DNA of 64,000 nt from Paragonimus westermani (GCA_008508345.1 QNGE01003267.1:19449-83448); one strand, 5' to 3'; positions 44,810 to 57,339 are shown, numbered from the stretch's first letter. A program made the numbers and translations. The notes: generated by a model from the sequence alone, not told the origin.

Positions 44810-47139
44810 CAGCAACTGTTTTTATGTCGCCAGTGCAACTCAGTCCGCCAACATCATCGAATGCACATCACTTGCTAACCTCTGGCCATAGAGTCATCAC
44901 AGCGCAAGCTTCCAAAGTTATCTAAGTGACCAACGATCGACGACTGTTTCAGTTCATTGAGGTTGTTGCTGTTCTCAGGTGACAACCATTCTTCAGCTAA
45001 CAGAAGGACATGGTCATCAGTCTGAAGCTGCTGTGACAAATGCCCAGTTTTATTGCTGGTGCATACTTGCGTGGATCGTGTGTGGGGGGATTGTCTTGCT
45101 CTTTGCACTCGTCTTGTTTGACTGCACTATATGGACACCGACACTGCAGTATGTACCTGATGAGTTGCGGTGAAATTCGGTAAACAATGAATCGTGCAGT
45201 CTGTTGTTTTTGACTTTATTTTGCACGTAATTTTGTTTGGCGGCGTATCGTAGTGTAGTTACACGCAAGCATTTAGGGCATAATTCGAATTGTTATTGAA
45301 ACTCACAGGATGCAGACAATTCAAATGAAGACGCGTGTTCATCATGTGAGCAGGGCTTGTTGGTCCTAATGGGCCATGCCCGGAAAACAGGTAATTTTTG
45401 GGACAATTTTCCCCCTAAAATTATCCATTCATAAAGTATTTTGTGCTGGCTGCGAAGTTGGCGGAAAATCAGTGTATTCATTTATATCACTTTCATATAC
45501 TGCCTCCCCACCAATCCCTGGAATGGGGGCAACAGAATGAAGCAAGTGAACAAAACCACACTCCTTTGTGCATATTTTCACGCAGGCGTCGTAGGCCACA
45601 ATGATTTATAGCCTATGAGATATGTCTGAGTTATCGCGGGTGAAAAATTGTTCGCCAAACACTTCGCTTTCATTATTCAGTACTTAGTACGAAAATCAGG
45701 ATTACCAAAAACCACCGCATTGACTACTATCGTTTTGTTTTAACCAAGGAATAAACGAAAGCCACCGTAGTCTGCGTTGTTTTGGAAATTCACGCTTGTA
45801 ACTCAGCCCGCTGTCGACGCCATTTTGGTTTCCGTTTGTGTAAATCGTGTGCACGTCCTACTGGGTCTTTGGCTAACGCTTGTGTCTGTCATTTTCTTTT
45901 TCAGGACTATCGTTGGAACCTTTACTTCTGAGGAACGCTGTCCCTTGGTGTCTCCACGTTGCTCAAAGCGGGTTTACAAGTGTAACGGGTACACGAAGCC
46001 AGAACGTCCGGCTTGCCTGCTAACTGCTCCGTCCGTTTGACTTAACCTCTAAACAACGCCTAAGTATGCATTGTTCCCTCACGTCAGTAGCTACCTCGTC
46101 CAGTTGGCTTAATCTAGGGACAACACCGATGGGCAATACACGGCAGTAATAGGGATAAACCTCTATTTGAACACTTCAAGATAAGTTATACTTGTCTTTT
46201 CGTGGTGACTTATCGGGAAATACCTTTTCAAGTTGTACACCTTAACGTAAGTACTAAGAATGCAACAAAATATTAGGAAGCAATCTTCAGTGAAATCTGC
46301 AACTGGCGGAACATAGACCAGCAGTCATCAGAATCATAAGTATCGATGATATGAAGTCTGAGCTGTTGCAGCTGGAATGGCATAGATGGAAATCAACGTT
46401 ATCTTGGGAGGAATAACGGGCATAAAATTGGGCCATTATTCATCAGATGAGTTAGCAGTGAACCGTGTAGAATAACAGGGTACACAACCGTAGGCGGAAG
46501 GCAATAGACTAGACAGTACACATGTTGTCATTGTTTGAGTGGGACATATTGCCCGTGTTTGCATCGTCCCAAGCGGACCGTTGATAGAAACGACCACGTT
46601 GTAAAGTCGGGTGCTTTAATTTCTAGGAATGACATCTTCGACCAGTTTTTACTTAAAAGGCTGACAGAGAAACAGAGTGATTATATAGTTCAGATCCATA
46701 ACCAACTCAAAAATAAGGTGGCATAGTTTCGACTGGAACTTTGATATTTTAGTGTGAAATACAGTTCAGATGCAGTGCGTTCGGGAATTACAACTCCATG
46801 TATGCTTTACAAACCGCGCAAATTTGCATGCTTCTGCAGAGTGTATGTATTCCACCAAGAAACTTCCGATGGAAGCTATTTCAGAACGAAAAATCGATTA
46901 CGAAAGCCGACATGATGCCTTTAGCCACTTCACACAATCAACAGAACTGAAAGATTCAACACAATCGGTGTCAACAATAAAGGAATGTGTTGGGACCACT
47001 GCTAACGGTAAATGATTGTGTTGTATGGTTGGCAGAATGAACAGAATTAGTATAAACTCCAATAAGAGCAATGAATTGAAAGTCAGACGAGAGATTTTTC
47101 TCTCTTAAGAACACCGGAATAAACGCGTCTTCGAACTAC
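44810..47139. other. No gene recognised; two short hydrophobic ORFs
   Basis: The plus ORF at 44979-45173 contains FYCWCILAWIVCGGIVLLFA, a likely single membrane segment. Another at 45777-46040 has a hydrophobic stretch and then, after a strong acceptor (TTTTCTTTTTCAG ending 45903), a cysteine-containing tail with VSPRCSKRVYKCNGY. Neither matches a family I know. ORFs at 46535 and 46770 are also unassigned. Confidence 0.3.
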
Positions 47140-47860
47140 GTCAGATTGCTCGAATATGACTTATCTTGCCACATCTTGCCGCATTTGGGTTTGCGAAATA
47201 GGCACGTAAGTTGAGAATATTAGTGACCACACTTACGGTTGTACCACTAAAGGACAGAATTCGGATTGGAACGATGGGGTTCGACTGCCGTATTCCTCTG
47301 ACAAGTTGCCTTTTCGAACTGCCGTTGTTGTTGTTGTGCCTGCGTCCCGGCACTGTTGTTGTTATATAAGACAGCTGGTTCTTCATTCAAAACGACATTA
47401 ACATCCTGGAATTGTTCACAGACAGTTCTGGCAGACTGGAAAGATGCCTCCTTCAGTGGTAGTAACTTTTGTTGATGACTGGGGGCATTGATTTCTACAA
47501 CTAACCGATCTCTTAGCTGTATCTATAGTTCATTGCCGAACTTATACATTGCTGCTTGAGTTTGAAGCAGAAGAATGAACCCACAAACTTTTGGACTTCC
47601 ACTCCTTACTAAACTATGGAATCTCGCTCCTTCTGCAGTTTCATAGTTAACGGGCTGGACATTCTCGGGTAGCAGAAGAATCTGGAAACGCCAGATTTTC
47701 AGTCAAATCATACACATCCTTGCCAACGACCGTGAAGAAATGCGGCGTTTTCTTCTCACCTTTTATTTAATTACAGATACTGCACGAAATTTCAAGGCAT
47801 TCCAGATAATTCTCGATTTCTTGTGAACCTGATTAGATGTTCAGATTTTCCAAATTGCAA
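47140..47860 (-). pseudogene. Gypsy gag relic with zinc-knuckle remnant
   Basis: Read on the minus strand from about 47860 down: YETAEGARFHSLVRSGSP, FILLLQTQAAMYKFGNEL, IQLRDRLVVEINAPSHQQKL, FQSARTVCEQFQDVNVV, then a glutamine/asparagine-rich spacer (with an AAC/ACA microsatellite) and ANPNAARCGKISHIRAI. This is the order of a Gypsy Gag: capsid 'F..RVQ...E....Y...L..Q..A..C.FG..L', 'L+DRLV.GIN....QQKLL', 'A...CEQY.D', and a CCHC knuckle (CxxCGKxGHI). The knuckle has lost several Cys residues and there are frame changes and stops. A pol region on this strand was not found downstream. Confidence 0.65.
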
Positions 47861-47869
47861 AAATCAATC

Positions 47870-50630
47870 ATACCAAACATGCTGACCGTGACGTCATTAG
47901 TGTTATTTTAAAATAGACATTAGTGACCGGAAATATACTTATCTCAAACCTAGAACAAGATAGGCAACAAAATCGTATTGTAACCAGTGTTATGTACGGC
48001 GTAATTATTCATGCAGTAAAACAACGGCAGCGCGCAATTTTCGGGCATGACTTACAATCACTACAATTTCACTAAAGACCTGACTGCAATTTATCGTGGG
48101 TCTCAGTGGCTAATCATCACTGCACTTTGTTATTTACTCCAGAATTGTTCAGTTCCCTTGTCCTCGTATTTTTCTTATTTCTGAACCTTTACGACTTCCT
48201 GCTATAATCTTTAAAGACGTGGGCTGTGCCGAGGCTCACAAAAATATACCTTCTTAGTTTCGAGCAAACAGAACGGTGCTGAACTGCACTAAACTAACGT
48301 TCCCCAGGTACACGTGTTGAACGTCAGAGGCGAAAAAAAACATGGGTAATTAAAGAAGACACAACTTATAATAAACGAAAGTTACAATAAGTCAAAACCA
48401 GTGCTAAACTACGTCGGTACTCAAAAATAGTTAGGGAGGTTACGGATCCGACTGACGAACGCGCGAGTAGGCCGGAATTGTGTGTAGCCTGCCAAGACGG
48501 ACAAGCATGCAAACAAACAAACGGGATCGCATGTGGCAGCCTGACAGCAGACAGTGATCTTTACGAGACTATGTACAATCGGAACTAGGATTTTAGGAAG
48601 AATTCTACACAAAGTACAGCTGGTGGACCGAGGTTATGTCCAGGTCACTACAGTGTCACTTCCGGTTACCTCAGATTAAGAGACGTTCTGGAATGTGATT
48701 GTTGTTTTACATTTCCGCCATCCCTTTTGATTTACGAACTTCGGAAATATCACTAACATCGCCGTCATTGCACCCGTATATACGGAACTCGCGATACCAA
48801 CTAGCAGTGTGCAGTAGTCAGTTTCTCCAAATGACAATTCAGCCAGCTTGTAGTACAACCGTAGGTCATGTGTTGGCAAACATTATCGACCTGTGTTTAC
48901 GTTCTGTCATTTAAAATGCTACGTGGATTGTATAGTTGATCACAACTAGCCGCTTTACTACATTACAAAACCTCGCTAGCACAGCAGTCTGTAATGGAGG
49001 GCGATGACTATCACGGCTTTAGGTCCATTGCTATTATACCAAACTTTTGCAAGACTTAGAACACTACCAGGTTGTATTTTATCAAACAATATAGTGAAAA
49101 TTCATCCAGTACAGATACAGAAAGTGTTTATTTTTTTATCGTGATTGATTGCATCAGGTATCTGTCTAGTGCTTCACAGAAGTCGAGCGACATTTTTGAA
49201 CATTTGCGCTCCGTTCTGCGGTTATGGAAATCCTCATAATCAGTCTAACGGTTAAGCTTGTCCACCTTTCTTTGTGAAATCGGATCCCTCCTAATTAGTT
49301 CGAAGTGCACGAATATTCTAATGGTTTCCTGCCAACATTCGTTGAATCGTTTCATCTTAAATTCCGTAATCTCAGGGTTCAGGAAAAGTGGCCATCACGC
49401 TAGTAGGCGCATACGACAACGGTACAGCGATTCCGAGAGAAGAAACACCACTCCATTTAACACCCCTTGTAGACAGGATGAACATGTTTACCACAAGGAC
49501 GGTGGTTATCATTCACGATAGTGAAACCAGAAAATAGTCTAATGGACATTAACGTATATTGCAAGTGGACCGTGAAAATGGAACGTAACAAAATTGCAGC
49601 AAAATGTAGTGTCTCACGAGCCACCAAGGAAGCCTCCGAAAAATATTACCTTGGATGGTCACACAGGCGGAAACAGACTGAAACGCAAATAATGCAAACT
49701 GTGCTAACGGAGACGATGAAATTCCAAGACATGACGGTAGCTATAGGTTTACTTTCAGCGGAGTTTTTACACGAGGAATTCTTTTTGTAGTTAAGCCAGA
49801 GAACACACTGCATCAGTTCTTTGTTTTTTCAATTATTACAATTGTTGATTTTGATATCAGAAAGACCACGAAAATTTACTGGCTAGGATGGGCAATCGCC
49901 AGGATGACAATGGCCACATTTGTTGCTCCCTTGGTTTTGTTCACGACAGAAATATTACAACCAAACCTATCAAACACTGTTCTCATACTTACCACAGTTA
50001 TCGGTATAAACGGCTACAGTTCCTGTAACACAGTTTGAGGATCAGCTGCAGGTTGAATAATCATCCCAAAGAGAAGATAAACCATTCATAGTTTGGGTTT
50101 TCGGACTATTTCAACTACAGAGATGAATGGAGTATGACTAATCTGCCTTAGTTAGATCAAAACGCGAATATGTGCGTTAAAATTGTGCACGCTTATCTAT
50201 TACAGTCGTTTTTGTACAGGTGAATGACAATGGGCACGCTTTTTAACTTGCAGCCACCTTGGTTTCAAAATATTACAAACGGGATGTCAGGCCTGACAGA
50301 CTAAAATCCCTGAAGCGTATTTATCTGTGTTTCGGATGTGTCACATTAAAGAATTGACTCCGTATAAGCTTTGACAACCCGTCCAACGGTCGTAAAAAAT
50401 AGCTGACGAGACCTTGACATTATGTCATCAAATAAAAGTTCAATGTCTATTCCTTCTTCATCTCTGGTTGTAAACTATTCTCATGTCTCGTGTTTGTCGT
50501 GTGTGTGTGACCTACTTGTCAGTTGTTCACACTACAAACATGGAACATACGCTCCATCCGACTTATGCATTAACCGTACCTATCTTAATATTGTTACCCT
50601 TTTCGAAACTCGACAGTTATTCACCTATCT
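47870..50630. other. No feature supported
   Basis: ORFs on both strands (for example 49521-49790 plus, 89 residues, Lys/Glu rich) lack family motifs. Nothing else can be supported. Confidence 0.4.
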
Positions 50631-50639
50631 TGATACGCG

Positions 50640-51010
50640 TAGAACAAATCAAAGAAGCCGTCGCTCACAGCTTTACTGAATCCAGAATTTTGGATTTCAG
50701 CACCCTGGCCATGATCCTTATTGATCATGGGTCTTAGGTTGTGTCAGATCTTTGTCATGATTCGAACTGTCCTTCAAAGCGAGCAACCACCGCCTATCAT
50801 CCCTCATCGTACGGAATGATTGAAAGGTTCCAGCGTTAACTATAGCCATTCTTGATAACCAGATCGGCGGATAACAAATGGTCCGTTTGCTTACTTCTTT
50901 CCCCTTGGCCTATGGACGACTGTAAAGGAGGACGGGGGCGCATCCCAAAAAACCATTTTTATGGTTGCAAACTGCGTCTTCTGAGAGAATTTCCGTCTTA
51001 CTCGCTGGCA
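50640..51010 (+). pseudogene. CsRn1-type Gypsy integrase relic
   Basis: The plus strand reads a decayed second-Asp block (DHGS, stop, VVSDLCHD), then RATTAYHPSSYGMIERFQR (50790-50846), the block with the catalytic Glu where TTAYHPQANGMVERFHR is usual, and then WSVCLLLSPWP and KLRLLREFPSY, corresponding to the 'LLGIR....LVYGT.LRLPGEF' end of CsRn1-clade integrases. Stops interrupt it. It has the opposite orientation to the LTR element at 55-60 kb. Confidence 0.6.
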
Positions 51011-51388
51011 TTCAGATTCCCTGATACGATTCACCCCACGTCGTTGAATAATCACGTGTGGAACATTCAACTACCACCTCCACGGGCAGCTTTGTAGATT
51101 GAGCATATCCCCTATGGTCAGTTTACTTGTACTTTTGTTTCCGTTTGTGCGGTTCGTTTAAAGTGTCACTACAGCTACCATGCGACTGTACTTTCGGAGT
51201 ACTTGCTGGTATACAGAAGTAATTCGTCTTTGACTGAAATGAATACGACACTCAGCAGGCATTAACAGATTAAAGATTGCTTACTTTGGTCACGATCCAA
51301 CTTCTGCGCCAGGTATGTCACACACTGCCTATTCTGTTGTTTATTTAGTGCAACTGGCCTTCGATGGAAGGCTTTATGGAATTTTGAT

Positions 51389-51826
51389 GTGATGAACATG
51401 ACTGACATGTTTCGTGTCTTTTCTCTAAACAACTGCTTTACTCTTCCAGCTTCCTGTACAAATGGAACATACAATTTGACAGTATACGTTCAGCGTTGCC
51501 CTGCCTTATTGCGGTCTGGATTTTATATAGGCTTGGTCGTTGTTCTATCCGGTTCAGTCCCAATCTTCACACTAAGCGTCGCGCTTCGGGGCTGTTTACA
51601 GCGAATACTGAGAGTGGACAAACACAAATTAATTCACTTTCTGGTGANTGCTGCCCTTCTATATTTCATTGACAACAATGCCTATGCTCTCGTCAAGAAC
51701 CCGAATTTTCCAGAGTCGTCAACCAGTACTTGCCACCCTGTGCTAACGGAAAACATTTTTGTAACATTCCAAACCCATAAATCTTGTAACAGTAGGAAGA
51801 GCCAAATACACATACGGATTCGGTAA
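51389..51826 (+). other. Candidate exon encoding a membrane segment (unassigned)
   Basis: A strong acceptor CTTTACTCTTCCAG ends at about 51448. The ORF after it reads ASCTNGTYNLTVYVQRCPAL, then a hydrophobic segment (GFYIGLVVVLSGSVPIF and TLSVAL), then RGCLQRILRVDK. A cysteine loop with an NGT/NLT pair before a membrane segment and a juxtamembrane Cys resembles the end of a tetraspanin large loop plus TM4, but no CCG or other diagnostic loop motif is visible. Upstream exons were not found. Base 51647 is an N. It may be a real terminal exon or a relic. Confidence 0.25.
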
Positions 51827-51829
51827 GAG

Positions 51830-53330
51830 TCCCAATCTTTTCGAGATTTCCCCATACATCACAAAGAGAAAGATGTGAATACGGTATTCAGTTAGATGAT
51901 CAGCTACGTACTCGACTGATTTGCTGGCATTTACGACCAAAAGCTCCAGACCATTTGTAAAATGACTAAGCAATATGAAGATGTAAAAAGAGTTACGAAG
52001 AGCACGGAAACAATTATTTTGAAGGCAACAATCCAAGGCCTAAAACAGATCGCAAATTCAAAATGTGTACTTATTTTCGTGAACTCAGGCCATTTGTTCA
52101 CTCATTTGAAGGAAATGTTGTAAACCCAAGGCCACAACAATAACAGAAATGTGCATCATGTGGACCTAATCATCTCCAGTATTTTTGTTCATTTGTGGCA
52201 AATTAGGTGATGTCCAATCGGTACGTAAGTCCAAACGTTAACGTCCACATAAACGTTTGGACTTACGTACTGAACGGACATGACCCACTTTGCCTGCTTA
52301 TGCGGACAAGAATACAGATAATAGTTACGTCCACAATATGCACATTTTCCAAACTATTGTGGCCCTGGGTTCGCAGAATTTATTGACTGATTCTAATCCT
52401 AAATTACAACCATTTATCGAAATCATTCTTATTCGTTCTCAATCTGTTGTGCCCCCAAATACTTTCTGTTTTGGAAACATTAGAGTTTGCCACATATTTA
52501 CTGTTGGTACATTCAAATTTTACTGTATTTTATCCTGAAGCTGTACTTCAACCCACTTAAGTTAGCACTCGTGGTATTATTGGTCAATTATTTCCCCTTG
52601 CAGGTTGTTGTGTCGTACCAATGAAGTTGCTCGATACTATCCCGATCGACCGTCAGTTAATAGTTTCAAGCTCAGGTCTTATTCTTGGACTTAATCTTAC
52701 GCCCACCACATTCTGGCATTTCTCTGCTAACTTCAGTGAAAAGGGCTCACATTAATTAACTCATACTTGGTTGTTTTAAGGCCACAGGGGATTGCGAATA
52801 CCGAAGGTGAAACTTGAAGCTCCAGGAGATGCAGTCCATTTTAAGGGACGAATCATTATATTCGGTATACGAGAGTCTCTGTGCAAGGAATTGTAAACCA
52901 TTTGCGATAAAAGAGTAATAACGTCATCTCAGTCACCAAACTAGACGACTCCGATAGTGATGTCATTGATAGATGGTGGAATGAAACCGAGAACTTTTAG
53001 TGACCGCAGGTTGGACTTGAAAACACACCTACTACGAACGTCATTGCATAACAGAGGCACCTGAGGACCTACATTGTGATTTATCGGCTTCCAATATCTT
53101 CTTACAAATCGACTCAAAAGAGGCACACCTCTGAATACTACCTGATGGAATGTCAATCAACTCAGCACTGAATAATGCCATTCTGATTTTATACGTAAGA
53201 TTTTCTACTTTTGGTATCAATGTTTTTTCGGCTGTATTCTAGGGTGCCATGTATACGACTACTAAATACTTAGGTGGTATTTGAACCTGTCAAAATGATG
53301 TTACTGTGTATGTTCTTGACAAATCTACCC
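51830..53330. other. No gene recognised; strong inverted repeat at 52221
   Basis: Apart from the inverted repeat listed separately, short ORFs at 52290-52538 plus and 52941-53156 minus carry no motifs. Confidence 0.4.
52221..52270. repeat. Perfect 19-bp inverted repeat with 12-nt loop
   Basis: The left arm GTACGTAAGTCCAAACGTT (52221-52239) is exactly complementary to the right arm (52252-52270). Outside a 5-nt mismatch on each side the pairing resumes with ATGTCC (52210-52215) and GGACAT (52276-52281). The whole unit could form a hairpin of about 25 pairs. It may be a tiny foldback element. Confidence 0.85.
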
Positions 53331-53334
53331 ATTG

Positions 53335-53538
53335 TTAGAGCCCCTTCTTCATCTGGAGGCGTTTTTCCAACTTCAAGGTCATCATTAACTCAAATAAGTA
53401 GTTTTCCAGACTCTTCTTCCTCATGTCTTGAGTTTGTTGTTCGTAACTGATTTCGAACGAGTTCCAGTGCTTAACCCTAATAGTAAACGCACCACCACCA
53501 ATCAAATTACATAACTTCCATTCTGCTCCCTGGTGCAC
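53335..53538 (-). other. Unassigned exon-like ORF
   Basis: The minus ORF reads EWKLCNLIGGGAFTIRVKHW, then NSFEISYEQQTQDMRKKS and LENYLFELMMTLKLEKRL before a stop. The C-terminal part is strongly helical and charged and has the look of real protein. An acceptor (ATATTTAG) lies just upstream. I do not recognise the family. It lies next to Gypsy debris on the other strand. Confidence 0.25.
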
Positions 53539-53554
53539 CTAAATATTATTCAAC

Positions 53555-54990
53555 ATGCTAGTACTTCGTTCGATGTTTTACCCATCAGCGAACATGCTTG
53601 GTCCAGTAATCGTCCAAAAACTCATCGTACTTTACGACTTTCAGACTGCCATCGTTCCAAATCCGTTTTTTGTCGGGAATAATTCAATTGTAATTAGTGA
53701 TGCTTCTCCCACTGGAATAGCAGCGATTTTTAGAAGTGTTGTAGACCCGTTATGTGCATATCTGGTCGTCGTTCTAAATCAAAATCTGAGATTCTCAAAC
53801 ATAACTTAAAGCACTAACAGTGTACTTGGCTGTTAAAAGACTTCACAATTATCTATTTGGACTGCCGTTCACCGGTGTAACAGATCATGAAGCATGACAA
53901 TTTCTGTCACTCTAGCTAACCGCTAGTAAAGTCATCTGCTACCATTGTGGAAAGTTAGAGCATTGCCTCCAGTTCTTACAATTACATAATTATTCATCGC
54001 AGTACAAAAACAGTCCTTCATGTCGACAACGTATCCAGAACTTCATCGTCGGACCCAAGGTCTAACGACTCCGACTGATTGTTAGTTCAACCACTGCTAG
54101 TGAAAAGGGATATATGTGTATGTGACACTGTTAAACAATTTGGTCGTATCATCTCTGCCTTAGTGCTTGGCTGAACACAACATAATCGGAAGCGATTCCC
54201 TGCATTTTACTATCTTCGTGTACTGTTGCCCACTACTCTGGGTGGATTGCTGAACTCCAATGGTTGTGTTGCATTTCCACTGACTCAGAGCTCTGATGTT
54301 CATACTTACATGAGAGTACATGGGAGTTGATAAGATGCAGTTGCATGCACGCTAATCTCATTTACAGCTAAGAATTTTACCAGATGCGTATACAGGATTC
54401 ATACGAAACATTCGCGATGGCTTCCGTGATCTACTACGCTTGAAACAATCTGACTACTCTGGTTCATTTCTATGGCAACACTGTGTTCTAGTGATTTTTG
54501 ATGTCTACCCTAGGTGGCCTGAATTTCTGCCAACCTCATCATGGAATGCAAACGCTGCATATGTTTTGATAGGAGTATCGTGTAGTGGGGGTATATCTGC
54601 TGCTTGGGCCAACGGCAATTAGATTCACTTCGCTGCCAGATCTTTAGGGGAGTGGATTAAAAGACTTGGATGTCGGTGATTTTTTACCGCATCGCTATAC
54701 CAAGAGTCCAGCGGACTTTCAGAAACTTTTCTACACACGCTGAAGTCCGCCACTACTTCCTCAACACCTCAACACAATTGTGGAACTCAACTGAGGAATC
54801 ATCAGTGTTCTCATGCAATACAGAATCACATCATGTTCTGTGTTTGCAAGGAGTCCAGCGATACTTCTCACATCTTAAGTATGCAGAAGTCTTGTATATG
54901 CAAAAGCAGCTGACGTTTCGCTGTTCACAAGAACCGACCTACGTCCTGCTAGTGGAGCAGTCCCCCTATGTAATGATAATAGCGTTCTAG
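53555..54990 (+). mobile_element. Gypsy LTR retrotransposon relic, RNase H and integrase
   Basis: The RNase H start is seen at 53555-53800: MLGPVIVQKLIVLYDFQTAI and ISDASPTGIAAIF, where 'TTDASPTGIAAIL' is usual. After a decayed stretch with many stops (53810-54360) the integrase core appears: VIFDVYPRWPEFLPTSS (first Asp), a degraded second-Asp segment, then FAARSLGEWIKRLGCR and YQESSGLSETF, and after a frame change the C-terminal block YAEVLYMQKQLTFRCSQE. Order and spacing are those of a Gypsy element of a clade other than CsRn1. It ends exactly where the CsRn1-type LTR begins (54991). Confidence 0.75.
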
Positions 54991-55322
54991 TGCTCGTCCC
55001 ACCAAGTCGCGTTTTCCCCAGGCACGCAATTATCAGGCGCGAAAATCAAAATGCCGTTGAGGATAGAGACCAAATCTTTAATCGACGAAGTATACAGGTG
55101 GTCTCTGATAGGGTTATAAAAGGCACCGACACGCGAAATAGCTAGAGAAGCTAGAGACCGGCCGTCGACGAGCGAGTAAACCGGAAGAATGTGGCACGTG
55201 TGTCCTTCGGGTTCGCGCCACGGTCACATGACATTAAGACAAACAATCGGACAACATGCATCATGCGAGCTTTCTTGATAGCCATACCGCAGGCAGGCCA
55301 GTGAAATCTCCAGGCCGCTACA
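54991..55322 (-). repeat. 3' LTR of the CsRn1-like element
   Basis: It matches 59895-60270 throughout, for example GACGAGCGAGTAAACCGGA against GACGAGCGAGCAAACCGGA and GGTTCGCGCCAC in both. On the minus strand it starts TGTAGCGGCC just after a purine run of seven G plus AAG (minus strand about 55335-55326), which is the expected polypurine tract. The end is GACGAGCA. The copy is shorter than the 5' LTR through internal deletions. Confidence 0.82.
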
Positions 55323-55882
55323 CAGCTTCCCCCCTAGAAGGGTACTGTGTCAGTAACTCTTCGATCCTGATGAGGATAACTGGGGCCAGCCACCCTTGAC
55401 CTGATCTGGTTCAAGGCGTATCGGCCGCTGTCCAATCAGCATGTGATTAGTACGACAATCCTCAGACGCCGCAGGTGGAGGAGCACTAATGCCCACAGTT
55501 CCTAGCGAGCTACCACTCGAGTATTCTCTCTTAAAGGTGCCGAAACAACCTTCAAAAAAGAATGTTCGAGGCGAGGCATCCACGGAACGTTCAACCACGA
55601 CATCCAATACGAGATCGAGGGTGATCGCGATCGAAGATGCCACACACGTCATGCCGGCGTCGGATGAGACATGCGACAGAAAATAGAACGAAACTGGCTG
55701 AATATCAGTACAGAAATAAACGACGTACTCAACCAACTTATACAACGAATAGGGGCAGTCGAGAGAGAGAAACCTGGGCAAACGCAAGCGTTTCTTTGTT
55801 ATGAAAACGATATTTTTCGTAATTTCGAGAAAAAAATTTGCGATACTTTGTGTCATGACAAGAAAACGAGATTTGACAAACG

Positions 55883-56290
55883 CTAGTCATCTATGAGACG
55901 TTTTGGCCAGTGCACTCTACGACCTGAACACGTTATTGTGGGTGCTGGCTTCATCGGCAAAGTCGTGATGTCTGCTGAGGACGATGCGCTTGGGCGAGGC
56001 TGTTCCGAGACTGCTACCGGCGTGGATAGGGGCTGCGGAGGAGCATTGAAAACTTCCTCTATCCTTTCGAAGTAGGCCGGTTTCAGATGATCGATGCTAA
56101 CCGTGTTCCGAATACCTTGGCGCTGGAGCACGTAAAAGCGATCCTTCCGTTGAAGTACTCTGAAAGGACCTTCATAAGGTAGCTCGAGCGAGCGTCGTAA
56201 ACCATCTACGCGAACAAACACGTGTGCAGTCGTGGAGGTCTTTAGGAACAAACACCTTGCGGCTTTGTTCTCGTGTGTCCGTGACACGGA
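55883..56290 (-). pseudogene. CsRn1-like integrase C-terminal domain (GPY/F)
   Basis: Minus-strand frame following the integrase core: TTAHVFVRVDGLRRSLELPY, EGPFRVLQRKDRFYVLQRQG (GPY/F module), NTVSIDHLKPAYFERIEEVF, a proline/serine-rich tail, and RRVHWPKRLIDD with a stop at 55883. This is the normal end of CsRn1-clade Pol. It overlaps the previous frame only by shadow sequence. Confidence 0.82.
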
Positions 56291-57089
56291 GGCGGCGCAT
56301 GTGCGAAGCGAGCTGTTTGGCATACGATGCATCATATCGAAGGGCGTCGGTGGCAGATGAAAAGTTATCACCAGGAAGACGCAGTGGTTGACCGTACAGG
56401 AGGTCGGCGCTGGTGAAGTGAATGTCAGTCTTAAGGGCGGCGCGGATGCCGAGTGAAACCGTTGGCAGGGCTTCTGCCCAACGGATTGCATCGACCGCGG
56501 CGAGGACTGCTTTTAGATGTCGGTGGAAGCGTTCGACCATACCGTTTGCAGCCGGGTGGTATGCCGTGGTCCGCGTGCGATGACATCCAAGCGCGCTCAG
56601 TGTTTCCGCAAAGGAACTGCTCTCGAACTGAGGGCCACGGTCGGTCGTAACCGTGGCCGGGCAACCATGAGATGCCACCCAACGCTGAACGAACGCGCGT
56701 GCTACAGTCTCTGAACGGAAGTCGGTTATGGGGACGGCCTCTGGCCACTGCGTGAAACGATCTATCATAGTCAAAAGATATGTCATCCCATTGAAAGGTG
56801 GCAAAGGACCCACAATGTCGATGTGGAGATGTACAAATCGAGATGCAATCGAAGGGAATCGGCCAATCGGGGCAGACACGTGGCGGTGAACCTTAGCATG
56901 TTGACAAGCTACGCAAGATCGTGCCCACGTGCGAAGATCCTTTTGCATACCAGGCCAGACGTACCTATCGGAATGAGCTTGGCCGTGGCCCTGATGCAAG
57001 GATGGACGATGTTGTGTAGCGTGTTGGACACGCGTCTTCGGAAAATAGTAGGAACTACTGGACGTGGATGTCCAGTAGAGGTATCGCAA
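56172..57089 (-). pseudogene. CsRn1-like integrase, DDE residues kept, C-terminus frameshifted
   Basis: The 305-residue ORF has a zinc-binding head (HRPSLHQGH ... CVACQHAK, HHCC), HIDIVGPLPPFNGMTYLLTM (first Asp), TTDRGPQFESSSFAETLSAL (second Asp), TTAYHPAANGMVERFHRHLK (Glu), AVDAIRWAEALPTVSLGIRA and LYGQPLRLPGDNF. It therefore keeps the DDE triad. Near 56280-56200 the frame changes, and the rest continues in the neighbouring frame (55883-56491). The N-terminus is also displaced: upstream ORF sequence is not integrase. Confidence 0.9.
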
Positions 57090-57339
57090 AGGATAGTGTC
57101 TGCAGACGCTGGCAAAGGTTGATCAGTCGGACGTAGAGCTGAGTGTTGGCAAGAAACGCGGGAATCACCCTGCGAACGTTATGCGTTGGCCATGGCGTCT
57201 AATTTGATTGAGTTATGACCAACTGTTGCCTACACTTAGGGACAAGTCTTCGACTAAAACGTTATCGATGCCAGAAACAGGGTATACCGGACGTAAATTG
57301 GGATACGAAGCCCAAATTTCAAAATTCGCAGGGTAAATA

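Noticed and set aside
45157..45180. CTGATGAG...GAAA taken as a hammerhead ribozyme
   Set aside because: The eight bases between the two boxes cannot form a credible stem II. Mentioned only as context for the 15704 candidate.
46535..47015. Plus ORFs of 63 and 81 codons
   Set aside because: No motif, no convincing splice signals and no link to neighbouring retroelements.
49521..49790. 89-codon plus ORF rich in Lys and Glu
   Set aside because: It looks protein-like in part but has no recognisable motif or splice context.
55350..55856. 168-codon minus ORF and opposing plus ORFs in the tail of the LTR element
   Set aside because: They lie between the Pol stop (55883) and the 3' LTR, overlap on both strands and carry no motifs. 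Non-coding tail of the element.
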